From DATARH01 sp035570495 (lineage in GTDB: Bacteria; Pseudomonadota; Alphaproteobacteria; ATCC43930; CGMCC-115725), in the NCBI GenBank assembly GCA_035570495.1, contig DATMLO010000023.1:1-12499 (forward strand): a stretch of 12,499 bases of DNA, read 5' to 3'. Positions 6,626 through 12,499 of this stretch are shown here, in pieces. Made by a program: the position numbers and the translations under genes. The notes beneath the pieces are model-generated. The model was not told where the DNA came from. It worked only from the letters and a program-made list of their open reading frames with translations, and did no database searches. How positions within the stretch are numbered: the first letter of the stretch is position 1; each line of letters starts with the position of its first letter.

Positions 6626-7573
6626 ATGCCAGCAACGCTTCCGCTTCGCGCGGCCCTTGCTATCGTTCTTGGCGGCCTAGCGCTGCCGGCCGCGGCGGCG
6701 AGCTTCGACTGCGCGAACCCGGTGAACCCGGTCGAGAAGGCGGTATGTACCGACCCGGCCCTTTCGGCGGCGGACGCTCAACTCACGCAGCGTCTTGCCG
6801 ACGTGATGTCGCGCTCGCTCGATCCGGGCCAGCTGGATGACGAGCAGCGGCAGTGGCTGGGGCGGCTGGGACAAGGCGAAGCGGATTCAGCCACGATCGC
6901 GGCGGCCTATCAAAGCCGGCTCGGTCAACTCGACCGGCAAATGGCCTGGCTCGACAAGATCGAGCCCGCTCGCACGACGACCGAGGACGCAGCCCGTTCA
7001 ACTTGCCCGGCGCTGTTCAACGATCCCGCCGGCTCTGTCGGCGCGTGCACGGTTTCCGAGTTCGGAACGGCTGGTTCAGTCGGAGGACATGAGTTTTTCT
7101 ATGGGCTCTATGGCTACAACGACGCGATAGGGGTCAGGGTCGTGCTCTACGAGCGGCTGCCCGGCGGTGAGCTGCACGCTCTCTTTGCGCCGCAGGAGGC
7201 TGGCGGTTTTTTCAGCCGGCCGGCGATTTTCGTCAGCGCCGGGCACACGCTGCTGCATCTGCCGGGCTATGAGTCCGGCACCGGCAACTTCAATCTCGAG
7301 CGCATGTTCATCTGGAGGGCCGCGGCCTGGACCTTTATCGACGCCGCCGGGTGGGGCCGGGATCTGACCCGGCGCCTGCCCAAGGGCTACGATGTCTGGA
7401 AAGGGGTGTTCCCGGACTACCGCAAGATGACCGGCACGACCCCGCTCTGGCGCCAGAGCGATGGATTTTGCTGCCCGACCGGCGGCCGCGCCGATTTCAC
7501 GCTCGGATGGCAGGGCGACCGGCTGACAGTCAAATCGGTCCAAATCAAGCTTGGCGCCAAGTATGCTCAGTGA
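6626..7573 (+). CDS. Exported protein with LprI-like N-terminal domain
   Basis: A 315-residue protein with a clear Sec signal peptide. The stretch LPLRAALAIVLGGLALPAAAA at about 5-25 ends in an AxA-type cleavage site before SFDC. The mature N-terminus (FDCANPVNPVEKAVCTDPALSAADAQL, about residues 27-55) has the two cysteines and the Glu-Lys-x-x-Cys pattern of the LprI/DUF1311 lysozyme-inhibitor-like family. The rest (about 125-315) is not recognised. It is rich in aromatic and glycine residues and has four cysteines, including CC in GFCCPTGG, so disulfides in the periplasm are likely. A role in envelope protection is inference from the N-terminal domain. The start ATG lies 57 bases from the divergent GST start. 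Confidence 0.75.
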   Translation: MPATLPLRAALAIVLGGLALPAAAASFDCANPVNPVEKAVCTDPALSAADAQLTQRLADVMSRSLDPGQLDDEQRQWLGRLGQGEADSATIAAAYQSRLGQLDRQMAWLDKIEPARTTTEDAARSTCPALFNDPAGSVGACTVSEFGTAGSVGGHEFFYGLYGYNDAIGVRVVLYERLPGGELHALFAPQEAGGFFSRPAIFVSAGHTLLHLPGYESGTGNFNLERMFIWRAAAWTFIDAAGWGRDLTRRLPKGYDVWKGVFPDYRKMTGTTPLWRQSDGFCCPTGGRADFTLGWQGDRLTVKSVQIKLGAKYAQ

Positions 7574-7585
7574 GGGACGACAGTC

Positions 7586-7767
7586 ATGTGGGACATCCTG
7601 ATCCGCGGCGGCGTGGTCGTCGACAACGCGACCCATACCGGCGCGACGCCCGGCGTCGTGCTGCGCCCGCGCGCCGGACGGCAGCGTGGGCTAGCTATGC
7701 CGCCCCGTGTCGGCAAACCCGCTGGACAGGCGAAAGCTGCTTCCTCTATTAAAACGCCTCGCCGAGC

Positions 7768-7777
<10 letters not shown>
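7586..7777 (+). pseudogene. Probable 5' remnant of an amidohydrolase-type gene
   Basis: The first 13 codons, MWDILIRGGVVVD, match the opening strand of many amidohydrolase-superfamily enzymes (D-aminoacylase, dihydropyrimidinase type). After that the frame becomes Arg/Ala/Pro-rich with no domain character, and it ends after 63 codons inside the tRNA gene. gaggga overlaps the stop of the preceding gene and lies a few bases upstream, so the start region looks functional. The rest of a roughly 400-500 residue enzyme is missing. The best reading is a gene cut off close to its start, with the break at about 7630. It could instead be a chance small ORF. Confidence 0.45.
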
Positions 7778-7843
<66 letters not shown>

Positions 7844-8104
7844 CTCCCTTCAATGGGTTGTGAGGCAGCACGACGAAGGGTAGACGCCCGTCTCTCATCG
7901 CCGTTTCCCTTTTGGACGCAATTTGGCTATAGCGACGCGTGATCTCGGCGACACGGTGATCAAGGAGCCTCCTCACCGGGTAGCGCGATCGCCGCGACTG
8001 TTCGGCTGTAAACAAGTCACTGAATTGTCATAGGTTCCCGGTAACGTTTCCATCATCGAAGACGCCGACGCTCGTCATATTTGCGACGGCCCGATGAGGC
8101 GGGG
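7844..8104. other. Intergenic stretch between tRNA-Phe and pmtA
   Basis: About 260 bases with no gene that I can support. A frame on the - strand here runs back across the tRNA and is an artefact. Around 8011-8050 the DNA is richer in A and T than its surroundings and probably contains the pmtA promoter, but no clear -35/-10 pair is visible. I see no copy of the tRNA 3' end. Confidence 0.6.
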
Positions 8105-8764
8105 ATGAGAGCGGAAATCGACAAGGTCGGGGTAGAGAAGGCGTACGCCCGCTGGGCTCCGGTTTACGACCTTGTGTTTGGTGGCGCTCTGTTCAACCGC
8201 GGACGACGCGCGGCCATCAACGCGGCCAACAGGGTTGGCGGGACGATTCTCGAGGTCGGCATCGGCACGGGCATTTCGCTTTCCGACTATTCGGCGGACA
8301 ACCGCGTCGTTGGCGTCGATCTTTCAGAGCAGATGCTGAAGAAGGCGAAGGCTCGCGTTTCGCAGCTTGCCCTCACGCATGTCGTCCAGCTCGAGGTGAT
8401 GGACGCGGAACATCTATCGTTCCCGGACGATTCGTTTGACGTCGTGGTTGCGACCTATGTTGTATCGACCTGTCCGAACCCGGAGGGGGCGCTCGACGAA
8501 TTCGCCCGCGTGGTCAAGCTTGGTGGCGAGATCGTGCTCGCCAACCGGGTCGGAGCCGAGGCCGGCTTGCGGCGTAGAGTAGAGGAAGTGCTGCGGCCGA
8601 TTGTCTGCTGGCTCGGCTGGCGGCTCGATTTTCCATGGAACCGATTCGCCGATTGGGTCGCGCGGCGAAAGGATATCCACCTTATCGAACGGCGCCCGAT
8701 GCCGCCGTTCGACCATTTCTCTCTGCTCCGATTCGGCAAGTCGCCGCCGCAGCCGCAAATCTGA
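8105..8764 (+). CDS. pmtA: Phosphatidylethanolamine N-methyltransferase, Rhodobacter-type PmtA
   Basis: A 219-residue class I SAM-dependent methyltransferase. Rhodobacter-type PmtA transfers methyl groups from SAM to phosphatidylethanolamine, giving the mono-, di- and trimethyl (phosphatidylcholine) forms at the inner membrane face. The N-terminal YARWAPVYDLVFGGALFNRGRR is the signature opening of this subgroup. It is followed by SAM motif I LEVGIGTGISL, the acidic GVDLSEQML, motif II at MDAEHLSFPDDSFDVVVATYVVS, and GEIVLANRVG. The ATG at 8105 is chosen because gagg lies 5 nt upstream and the protein then begins close to the family N-terminus. A TTG at 8081 would add eight residues. The gene heads a probable lipid operon with the Mpo1-like gene 72 bases downstream. 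Other small-molecule methyltransferases of the UbiE/PmtA group are the main alternative. Confidence 0.8.
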   Translation: MRAEIDKVGVEKAYARWAPVYDLVFGGALFNRGRRAAINAANRVGGTILEVGIGTGISLSDYSADNRVVGVDLSEQMLKKAKARVSQLALTHVVQLEVMDAEHLSFPDDSFDVVVATYVVSTCPNPEGALDEFARVVKLGGEIVLANRVGAEAGLRRRVEEVLRPIVCWLGWRLDFPWNRFADWVARRKDIHLIERRPMPPFDHFSLLRFGKSPPQPQI

Positions 8765-8836
8765 AACTTGGGACTGGTTCGCTCGTCGCGCCCGTCGTCC
8801 AAGCCCGATACACATCGCAAAACACGGAGATGCTCA

Positions 8837-9445
8837 TTGTCTAGCTTTCGAGAGACGCTCAGAGAGCAGCGCTGGGATGATCACCGTTACTATCACCACA
8901 GCCTGGTCAATCAGTCCCTGCATTTGTTGAGTGCGACCAGCTTCATCTGCGCCTATCTGCTGGTTTTCTGGGCGCCATGGATGGCGGCGATCGTCGCCTG
9001 GATGATCTCGATGACCAGCCGACAGATCGGCCACTTCTTCTTCGAGCCGAAAGGGTACGACGCAGTCAACCAGGCCACGCACGAATACAAGGAAGAGATT
9101 AAGGTTGGGTACAACCTGCGGCGCAAGGTCGTGCTGATGTCGATCTGGGCCGCCTCGCCGCTCGTGCTCTATCTGGATCCGCGGCTGCTAGGGCTGGCGA
9201 ACCCGTATAGCGGTGCCATCGATTTCATGCGCCACACCGGGATGCTTTGGCTGTTCCTCGGCATTGGTGGGCTCATTTTCCGCTCGGTGCAGCTGTTTCT
9301 CACTCAGAGCATGCAAACCGGACTGGTCTGGGCGACGAAAATCGTCACCGACCCGTTTCACGACATCAAACTCTACTACATGTCGCCGATCCACCTGCTG
9401 CGTCGCGATGCGGACGAACCGGTGACGGCCGAGCATTTCGGCTGA
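8837..9445 (+). CDS. Multi-pass membrane protein with Mpo1/DUF962-like histidine pattern
   Basis: A 202-residue protein with about four hydrophobic segments (roughly 29-60, 98-112, 135-155, and a weaker one after 160). The first part has the spaced pattern H21xxxN25xxxH29 ahead of a helix, then QIGH66FFFE70P. This resembles the Mpo1/DUF962 family, in which H-x3-N-x3-H and GHxxxE-type motifs are thought to bind iron in an ER/membrane dioxygenase that shortens 2-hydroxy fatty acids. The assignment rests on pattern recognition alone. The rest of the protein, including the histidines at 82, 175 and 186, is not recognised. The TTG start at 8837 is supported by GGAG at 8826-8829, seven bases upstream. 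The longer frame from 8768 adds an Arg/Ser-rich stretch that does not look coding. It follows pmtA and probably shares its transcript. Confidence 0.6.
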   Translation: MSSFRETLREQRWDDHRYYHHSLVNQSLHLLSATSFICAYLLVFWAPWMAAIVAWMISMTSRQIGHFFFEPKGYDAVNQATHEYKEEIKVGYNLRRKVVLMSIWAASPLVLYLDPRLLGLANPYSGAIDFMRHTGMLWLFLGIGGLIFRSVQLFLTQSMQTGLVWATKIVTDPFHDIKLYYMSPIHLLRRDADEPVTAEHFG

Positions 9446-9476
9446 GAGACCGCTCGGCTGGGTTGACGTTTCGCAG

Positions 9477-11150
9477 CTAATGCGAAATTCGGCGAGGCGA
9501 CAGCGCATGCGCGACGGTCTCGCGCAGGAGGCGTCGCCGGATCTGCTTGTTGGTGGTGGCCGCGTCGTTCCACCACCATCCGGCGCGCTGCATCGCTTCG
9601 GCCGCCGCGATAAAACGGTCGGCGACCGCCGCGAAATCGGCCTCGGTGTAATTCAGGCTGAAGATCAACCGTCCCGTGCCAACCCAGCTGAGCGCCAGTC
9701 CAGCTTCGCGAAGGTAATACTGGAACATCCAGTTATAGGCAGATGGGCATGTGTAATAGACCAGCCAGATCGACGACAGATTCGCGACCTGCACTGGCAG
9801 GTCGGCAGCCTGCAAGCGCCCATTGAGGAAAGCCGCCCGCCGGTTCCAAGTCGCGTCGAGATCGTCGTAGAGCGCAATGACCTTCGGCTCGTCGAGCGCG
9901 TGCAGAAACTCGTTCATCGCCGCCATGACGTAGGGGTGCGAATTGAACGTGCCCCGTGCGAAGCAGATATCGGCGGGCCGATCCTCGCGAAAGCGCTTCA
10001 TGAACTCGCGGCGCCCACAGACGGCGCCGACAGGAAGCCCACCACCCAGTGTCTTGCCGTAGGTCACCATGTCGGGCTTGACCCCAAAATACTCCTGCGC
10101 GCCGCCGGGGGTGAGGCGAAAGCCAACAAAAACCTCATCGAAGATCAAGACGATCCCGCGCTCATCGCAGACTTGGCGCAGTTGCCTCAGCCACTCGGCG
10201 TAAGCTGCGCGGTCGAAATTGGCGCTGCGGCCGCTGTCGACGAGGGTCGTATCGCCCGGGGCGTTCCGGTTCGGGTGCAGCGCCTGCAACGGGTTGACCA
10301 GGACGCAAGCAATGTCCTTTCGGGTGCGAAGAACGCGCAGCGAATCCGCGGAGATATCCTTCAGCGTATAGGTCTCGCGCGCCCGTACCGGGTTGCCGAC
10401 ACCGGGCTGCACGTCGCCCCACCAGCCGTGATAGGCACCGCAAAACCGTACCAGATGGGAGCGCCTTGTGTGGAAGCGCGCCAGCCGGACGGCTTGCATC
10501 ACCGCTTCCGTGCCGGACATGTGGAACGAAACCTCATCCATCCCCGAGAGTTGCGTCAGCCGCTTGACGTTGTCAGCGACGACCGGGTGGTAGTAGCCGA
10601 GGATCGGTCCAAGCGCGCGCACGCGCTCATTCGCCCGGTCGATGCATTGTTTGTAGAAGTCGTAGCCAAACAAGTTGACCCCGTAGGACCCGGTCAAATC
10701 GTAAAAGACATTGCCGTCGAGGTCGGTTGCGCGGACGTCCGCAGTCGCTTCGGAAAACGCGCCGACCGGCAGGTGACGACGCACGTATTGGCTGAATTGG
10801 AACGGCACGCGGTACGTTTCGATGAACTGCAAATCCGAAATGAGGCTGGTGACCTCGGCCGTCAGTTCGAGCGTGCGCGGATATCTCGCCCTGTAAAGCG
10901 CGGCGAGGCGCTCAAAATCGACACGCCGCCGCGCCACGACCTCATCGGGCGCATTGTCGGCAGCGAAAAAGCGGCCGTCGTCGTATTGGTAGAATGGCAC
11001 CAGGGCCGCCACCCGGCGCGCGATCCGCGCATGCCCGGCGAGCGAAGGGTGCTTGGCCCGCGAAAGCTGCAAGCGCGATCTCAGTCTGACCGCCGGGATG
11101 CTCAAGGCGGCAGCGCCCGCCGCGAGATACGAAAAGAAAATCGGCTCCAT
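9477..11150 (-). CDS. Class III PLP aminotransferase with membrane-anchor N-terminal extension (HemL/AMT-like)
   Basis: 557 residues, well over the 430 usual for glutamate-1-semialdehyde aminomutase (HemL). Residues 1-20 form a likely membrane segment (FFSYLAAGAAALSIPA) followed by a basic stretch. Residues about 40-130 are an unrecognised extension. The catalytic fold runs from about 135 to 525, with DLDGNVFYDLTGSYGVNLFG, SGTEAVMQAVRLAR at 212-225, AYHGWWGD, the PLP-contacting Asp338 in FDEVFVGFR, and the Schiff-base lysine Lys366 in TYGKTLGGGLPVG. All key residues are present, so an active enzyme is expected. The GVNLFG opening recalls aminotransferase domains in polyketide/peptide assembly lines that aminate 3-ketoacyl chains. 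Anchoring and lipid-gene neighbours suggest a lipid-linked substrate, which is inference. True HemL is unlikely. It converges on the Mpo1-like gene and diverges from psd. Confidence 0.8.
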   Translation of the reverse strand: MEPIFFSYLAAGAAALSIPAVRLRSRLQLSRAKHPSLAGHARIARRVAALVPFYQYDDGRFFAADNAPDEVVARRRVDFERLAALYRARYPRTLELTAEVTSLISDLQFIETYRVPFQFSQYVRRHLPVGAFSEATADVRATDLDGNVFYDLTGSYGVNLFGYDFYKQCIDRANERVRALGPILGYYHPVVADNVKRLTQLSGMDEVSFHMSGTEAVMQAVRLARFHTRRSHLVRFCGAYHGWWGDVQPGVGNPVRARETYTLKDISADSLRVLRTRKDIACVLVNPLQALHPNRNAPGDTTLVDSGRSANFDRAAYAEWLRQLRQVCDERGIVLIFDEVFVGFRLTPGGAQEYFGVKPDMVTYGKTLGGGLPVGAVCGRREFMKRFREDRPADICFARGTFNSHPYVMAAMNEFLHALDEPKVIALYDDLDATWNRRAAFLNGRLQAADLPVQVANLSSIWLVYYTCPSAYNWMFQYYLREAGLALSWVGTGRLIFSLNYTEADFAAVADRFIAAAEAMQRAGWWWNDAATTNKQIRRRLLRETVAHALSPRRISH

Positions 11151-11185
11151 TACCCCGCTGATTACGCGCCGATTTTGATAAATAC
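11151..11185. promoter_or_regulatory. Very short divergent intergenic region between aminotransferase and psd
   Basis: Only 35 bases separate the two start codons. The psd side has the AT-rich gattttgataaatac directly before its ATG, with no Shine-Dalgarno sequence. A -10-like GATAAA at 11177-11182 would place a + strand start of transcription almost on the ATG. The - strand gene has gcgggg only 2-3 nt from its start. Promoters for both genes probably reach into the opposite coding sequence. Confidence 0.4.
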
Positions 11186-12073
11186 ATGACAGTGGCGTGG
11201 CGCCCGAATGGGCTAGAGAGCCTGAGAGAAAGCCTGAACTTTCTGCTTTCGAACCGCATTCCGCGGCGGTTCGCCACGCGTTTGATGGGCTGGTTCAGCC
11301 ATATCGAAAGCCCGTTTTTGGCGCGCATATCCATCGCCATTTGGCGGCGGTTCTCTGATCTCGATCTGGCCGATGCGCGAATCGATCGCTTTTCCAGCCT
11401 GCACGCCTGCTTTACGCGCGAACTGAAACCGGGCGCGAGGCCCATTGATGACGACCCTCGCGTCATGACCAGCCCCTGCGACGGAATCGTCATCGCCTGC
11501 GGCCCCATCGAGGAGGGCCGGCTCATGCAGGTGAAGGGCTCGTCCTACAGGCTCGGCGATCTGGTTATGAATCCGGAGCTGGTCGGGCGCTATCGGGGCG
11601 GGCAATACGTAACCCTGCGGCTGACTCCGAGCATGTATCACCGCTTCCACGCGCCCTACGATTGCACCGTCGAGCATGTGAGCTACATCCCGGGCGATAC
11701 GTGGAACGTCAATCCGCCCGCGCTGAAGCGTATTCCCGGCCTTTATTGCCGGAACGAGCGAGCGGTCATCCGCTTGGTTCTTGAAGGATCGAAGGAAATC
11801 GTCACGTTGGTCGCGGTGGCCGCGATCCTCGTCGCCGGCATACGGCTTCGTTTCCTCGACCTTTTGATGAACAGCTTCAACCGCGGAGCAATCGAGCTTC
11901 CCTGTCACGCCTCGCTCGGCAAGGGCGAGGAGATGGGCTGGTTCGAGCACGGATCGACCATCATCATGCTCGCACCGCGCGGGGCGAGCCTTGCCGCCGG
12001 TATATGTGAAGGCGTAAAAATTCGCCTGGGACGACCTTTGATGCAGCTACAGCCCATTAGCCGGGGCGAATGA
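11186..12073 (+). CDS. psd: Phosphatidylserine decarboxylase proenzyme, long E. coli-like form
   Basis: 295 residues, close in length and pattern to the E. coli-type proenzyme. The enzyme converts phosphatidylserine to phosphatidylethanolamine at the inner membrane with a pyruvoyl cofactor made by self-cleavage. Visible parts are the amphipathic N-terminus with FLLSNRIPRRFATRLMGWFSHIE, FTRELKPGARPID at 76-88, SPCDG with Asp99, KGSSYRLGDL, YHRFHAP at 151-157, GDTWNVNP, NERAVI, and the cleavage site KGEEMGWFEHGST at 246-258 with Ser257. The usual LGST is HGST here, and Asp, His and Ser of the self-cleavage triad remain. No ribosome site precedes the ATG; a GTG at 11192 is an alternative start. 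It supplies PE, the substrate of the nearby PmtA. Confidence 0.9.
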   Translation: MTVAWRPNGLESLRESLNFLLSNRIPRRFATRLMGWFSHIESPFLARISIAIWRRFSDLDLADARIDRFSSLHACFTRELKPGARPIDDDPRVMTSPCDGIVIACGPIEEGRLMQVKGSSYRLGDLVMNPELVGRYRGGQYVTLRLTPSMYHRFHAPYDCTVEHVSYIPGDTWNVNPPALKRIPGLYCRNERAVIRLVLEGSKEIVTLVAVAAILVAGIRLRFLDLLMNSFNRGAIELPCHASLGKGEEMGWFEHGSTIIMLAPRGASLAAGICEGVKIRLGRPLMQLQPISRGE

Positions 12074-12154
12074 CGGGCCCCATTTCCCGACGTTGAACAC
12101 ACGTCCGACAGACGATTGCGACAGAATACGCGGCGTCTCCAAGAGATCGGTAGC
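12074..12154. other. Short convergent intergenic gap after psd
   Basis: About 80 bases between the psd stop and the stop of the - strand edge gene. I see no strong terminator hairpin, repeat or RNA gene in it. Confidence 0.6.
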
Positions 12155-12499
12155 TTATTGGTCGCTGGCGAAGATGTTGCCTTTTCGCAAGGCACACGTC
12201 GCCTCGCTGATGGGGTAGGCTGTAAGCACCGCCGTTTGGCCGGTGAGCAATTGCCTCACGACGCGGCCGGTCTGCGGATCGGGACGGACCTCGTAGGATA
12301 CGCTGCAGCTTGATCTTGCAAGATCGATGGCGATCGTTTCGACGAGGAATCCTTCGATCTGTTTTTCTATCCTGATCAAACGCCCCGGTTCTATCGTCCA
12401 GCCTTGCATACGACCGCCGGGGAGGGTCTTTGCCCCGTTGGGTGCTGTCTCGTTCGAGAGGTGCGAAGAGGCCTGGCCGCTGGAGGCATCTGAATAGTC
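12155..12499 (-). CDS. Unrecognised protein, C-terminal part; gene starts beyond the right edge
   Basis: The - strand frame is open from the window edge (12499) to the stop at 12155, giving 114 residues without an interrupting stop. An internal Met at 12409 follows a flexible Ser/Gly/Asn-rich stretch (SNETAPNGAKTLPGGR), so it need not be the start. The part after it, beginning MQGWTIEPGRLIRIEKQIEG, is balanced in composition and predicted to be strand-rich, with two cysteines (one in LARSSCSVSYEV and one in SEATCALRKG). No family is recognised and no function is proposed. The + strand frame over the same bases (12116-12313) lacks coding character. The gene converges on psd. Confidence 0.5.
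   Translation of the reverse strand, partial: DYSDASSGQASSHLSNETAPNGAKTLPGGRMQGWTIEPGRLIRIEKQIEGFLVETIAIDLARSSCSVSYEVRPDPQTGRVVRQLLTGQTAVLTAYPISEATCALRKGNIFASDQ

Noticed and set aside
7844..8104. A possible attachment-site repeat of the tRNA 3' end downstream of tRNA-Phe
   Set aside because: I looked for ttcgactccgcccctgggca and near matches through 12499 and saw none.
9480..11189. A 569-residue + strand frame covering the whole aminotransferase gene on the opposite strand
   Set aside because: Its product is a mixture of Arg, Ala, Asp and Val with no motif. The - strand reading has all class III aminotransferase motifs. Long antisense frames are usual in GC-rich DNA.

Overview
The window reads as chromosomal DNA of a high-GC alphaproteobacterium. 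A Hyphomicrobiales member near Bradyrhizobium or Xanthobacteraceae is my best guess. This rests on the GC-rich codon use, the stop-to-start gene packing, the GC-rich palindromic repeats, a RibBX-type riboflavin enzyme and a Rhodobacter-type PmtA. No database search was possible, so the taxon is inference.

Left part (1-5221, all + strand): a tightly packed catabolic operon. It holds the end of an acyl-CoA synthetase, a short-chain dehydrogenase (SDR), a kinase of the aminoglycoside-phosphotransferase (APH) fold fused in frame to a DUF6285 domain, a 3,4-dihydroxy-2-butanone-4-phosphate synthase (RibBX) and an MFS carrier. The synthetase, SDR, APH-like kinase and small partner protein resemble the levulinate/4-hydroxyacid (lva) pathway of Pseudomonas putida. 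There a kinase and its small partner phosphorylate 4-hydroxyacyl-CoA. Two palindromic repeats lie here. One fills the whole gap between the synthetase and the SDR. The other forms the linker that joins the kinase to its partner domain.

Middle part (5228-7573): three - strand genes (small two-helix membrane protein, basic hypothetical protein, glutathione S-transferase-like protein) and one + strand exported protein with an LprI-like N-terminus. These are ordinary accessory or housekeeping genes.

Junction (7574-8104): a short remnant that begins like an amidohydrolase, followed by an intact tRNA-Phe(GAA) and about 260 bp without a convincing gene.

Right part (8105-12073): a probable membrane-lipid module. 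It contains a phosphatidylethanolamine N-methyltransferase (PmtA), a small multi-pass protein with an Mpo1/DUF962-like histidine pattern, a class III aminotransferase with a membrane-anchored N-terminal extension (- strand), and a divergently transcribed long-form phosphatidylserine decarboxylase. Psd makes PE and PmtA methylates PE towards phosphatidylcholine. The aminotransferase and the Mpo1-like protein have no standard place in that route, so the group may make or remodel an unusual amino-lipid. The right edge carries the C-terminal part of an unrecognised - strand gene.
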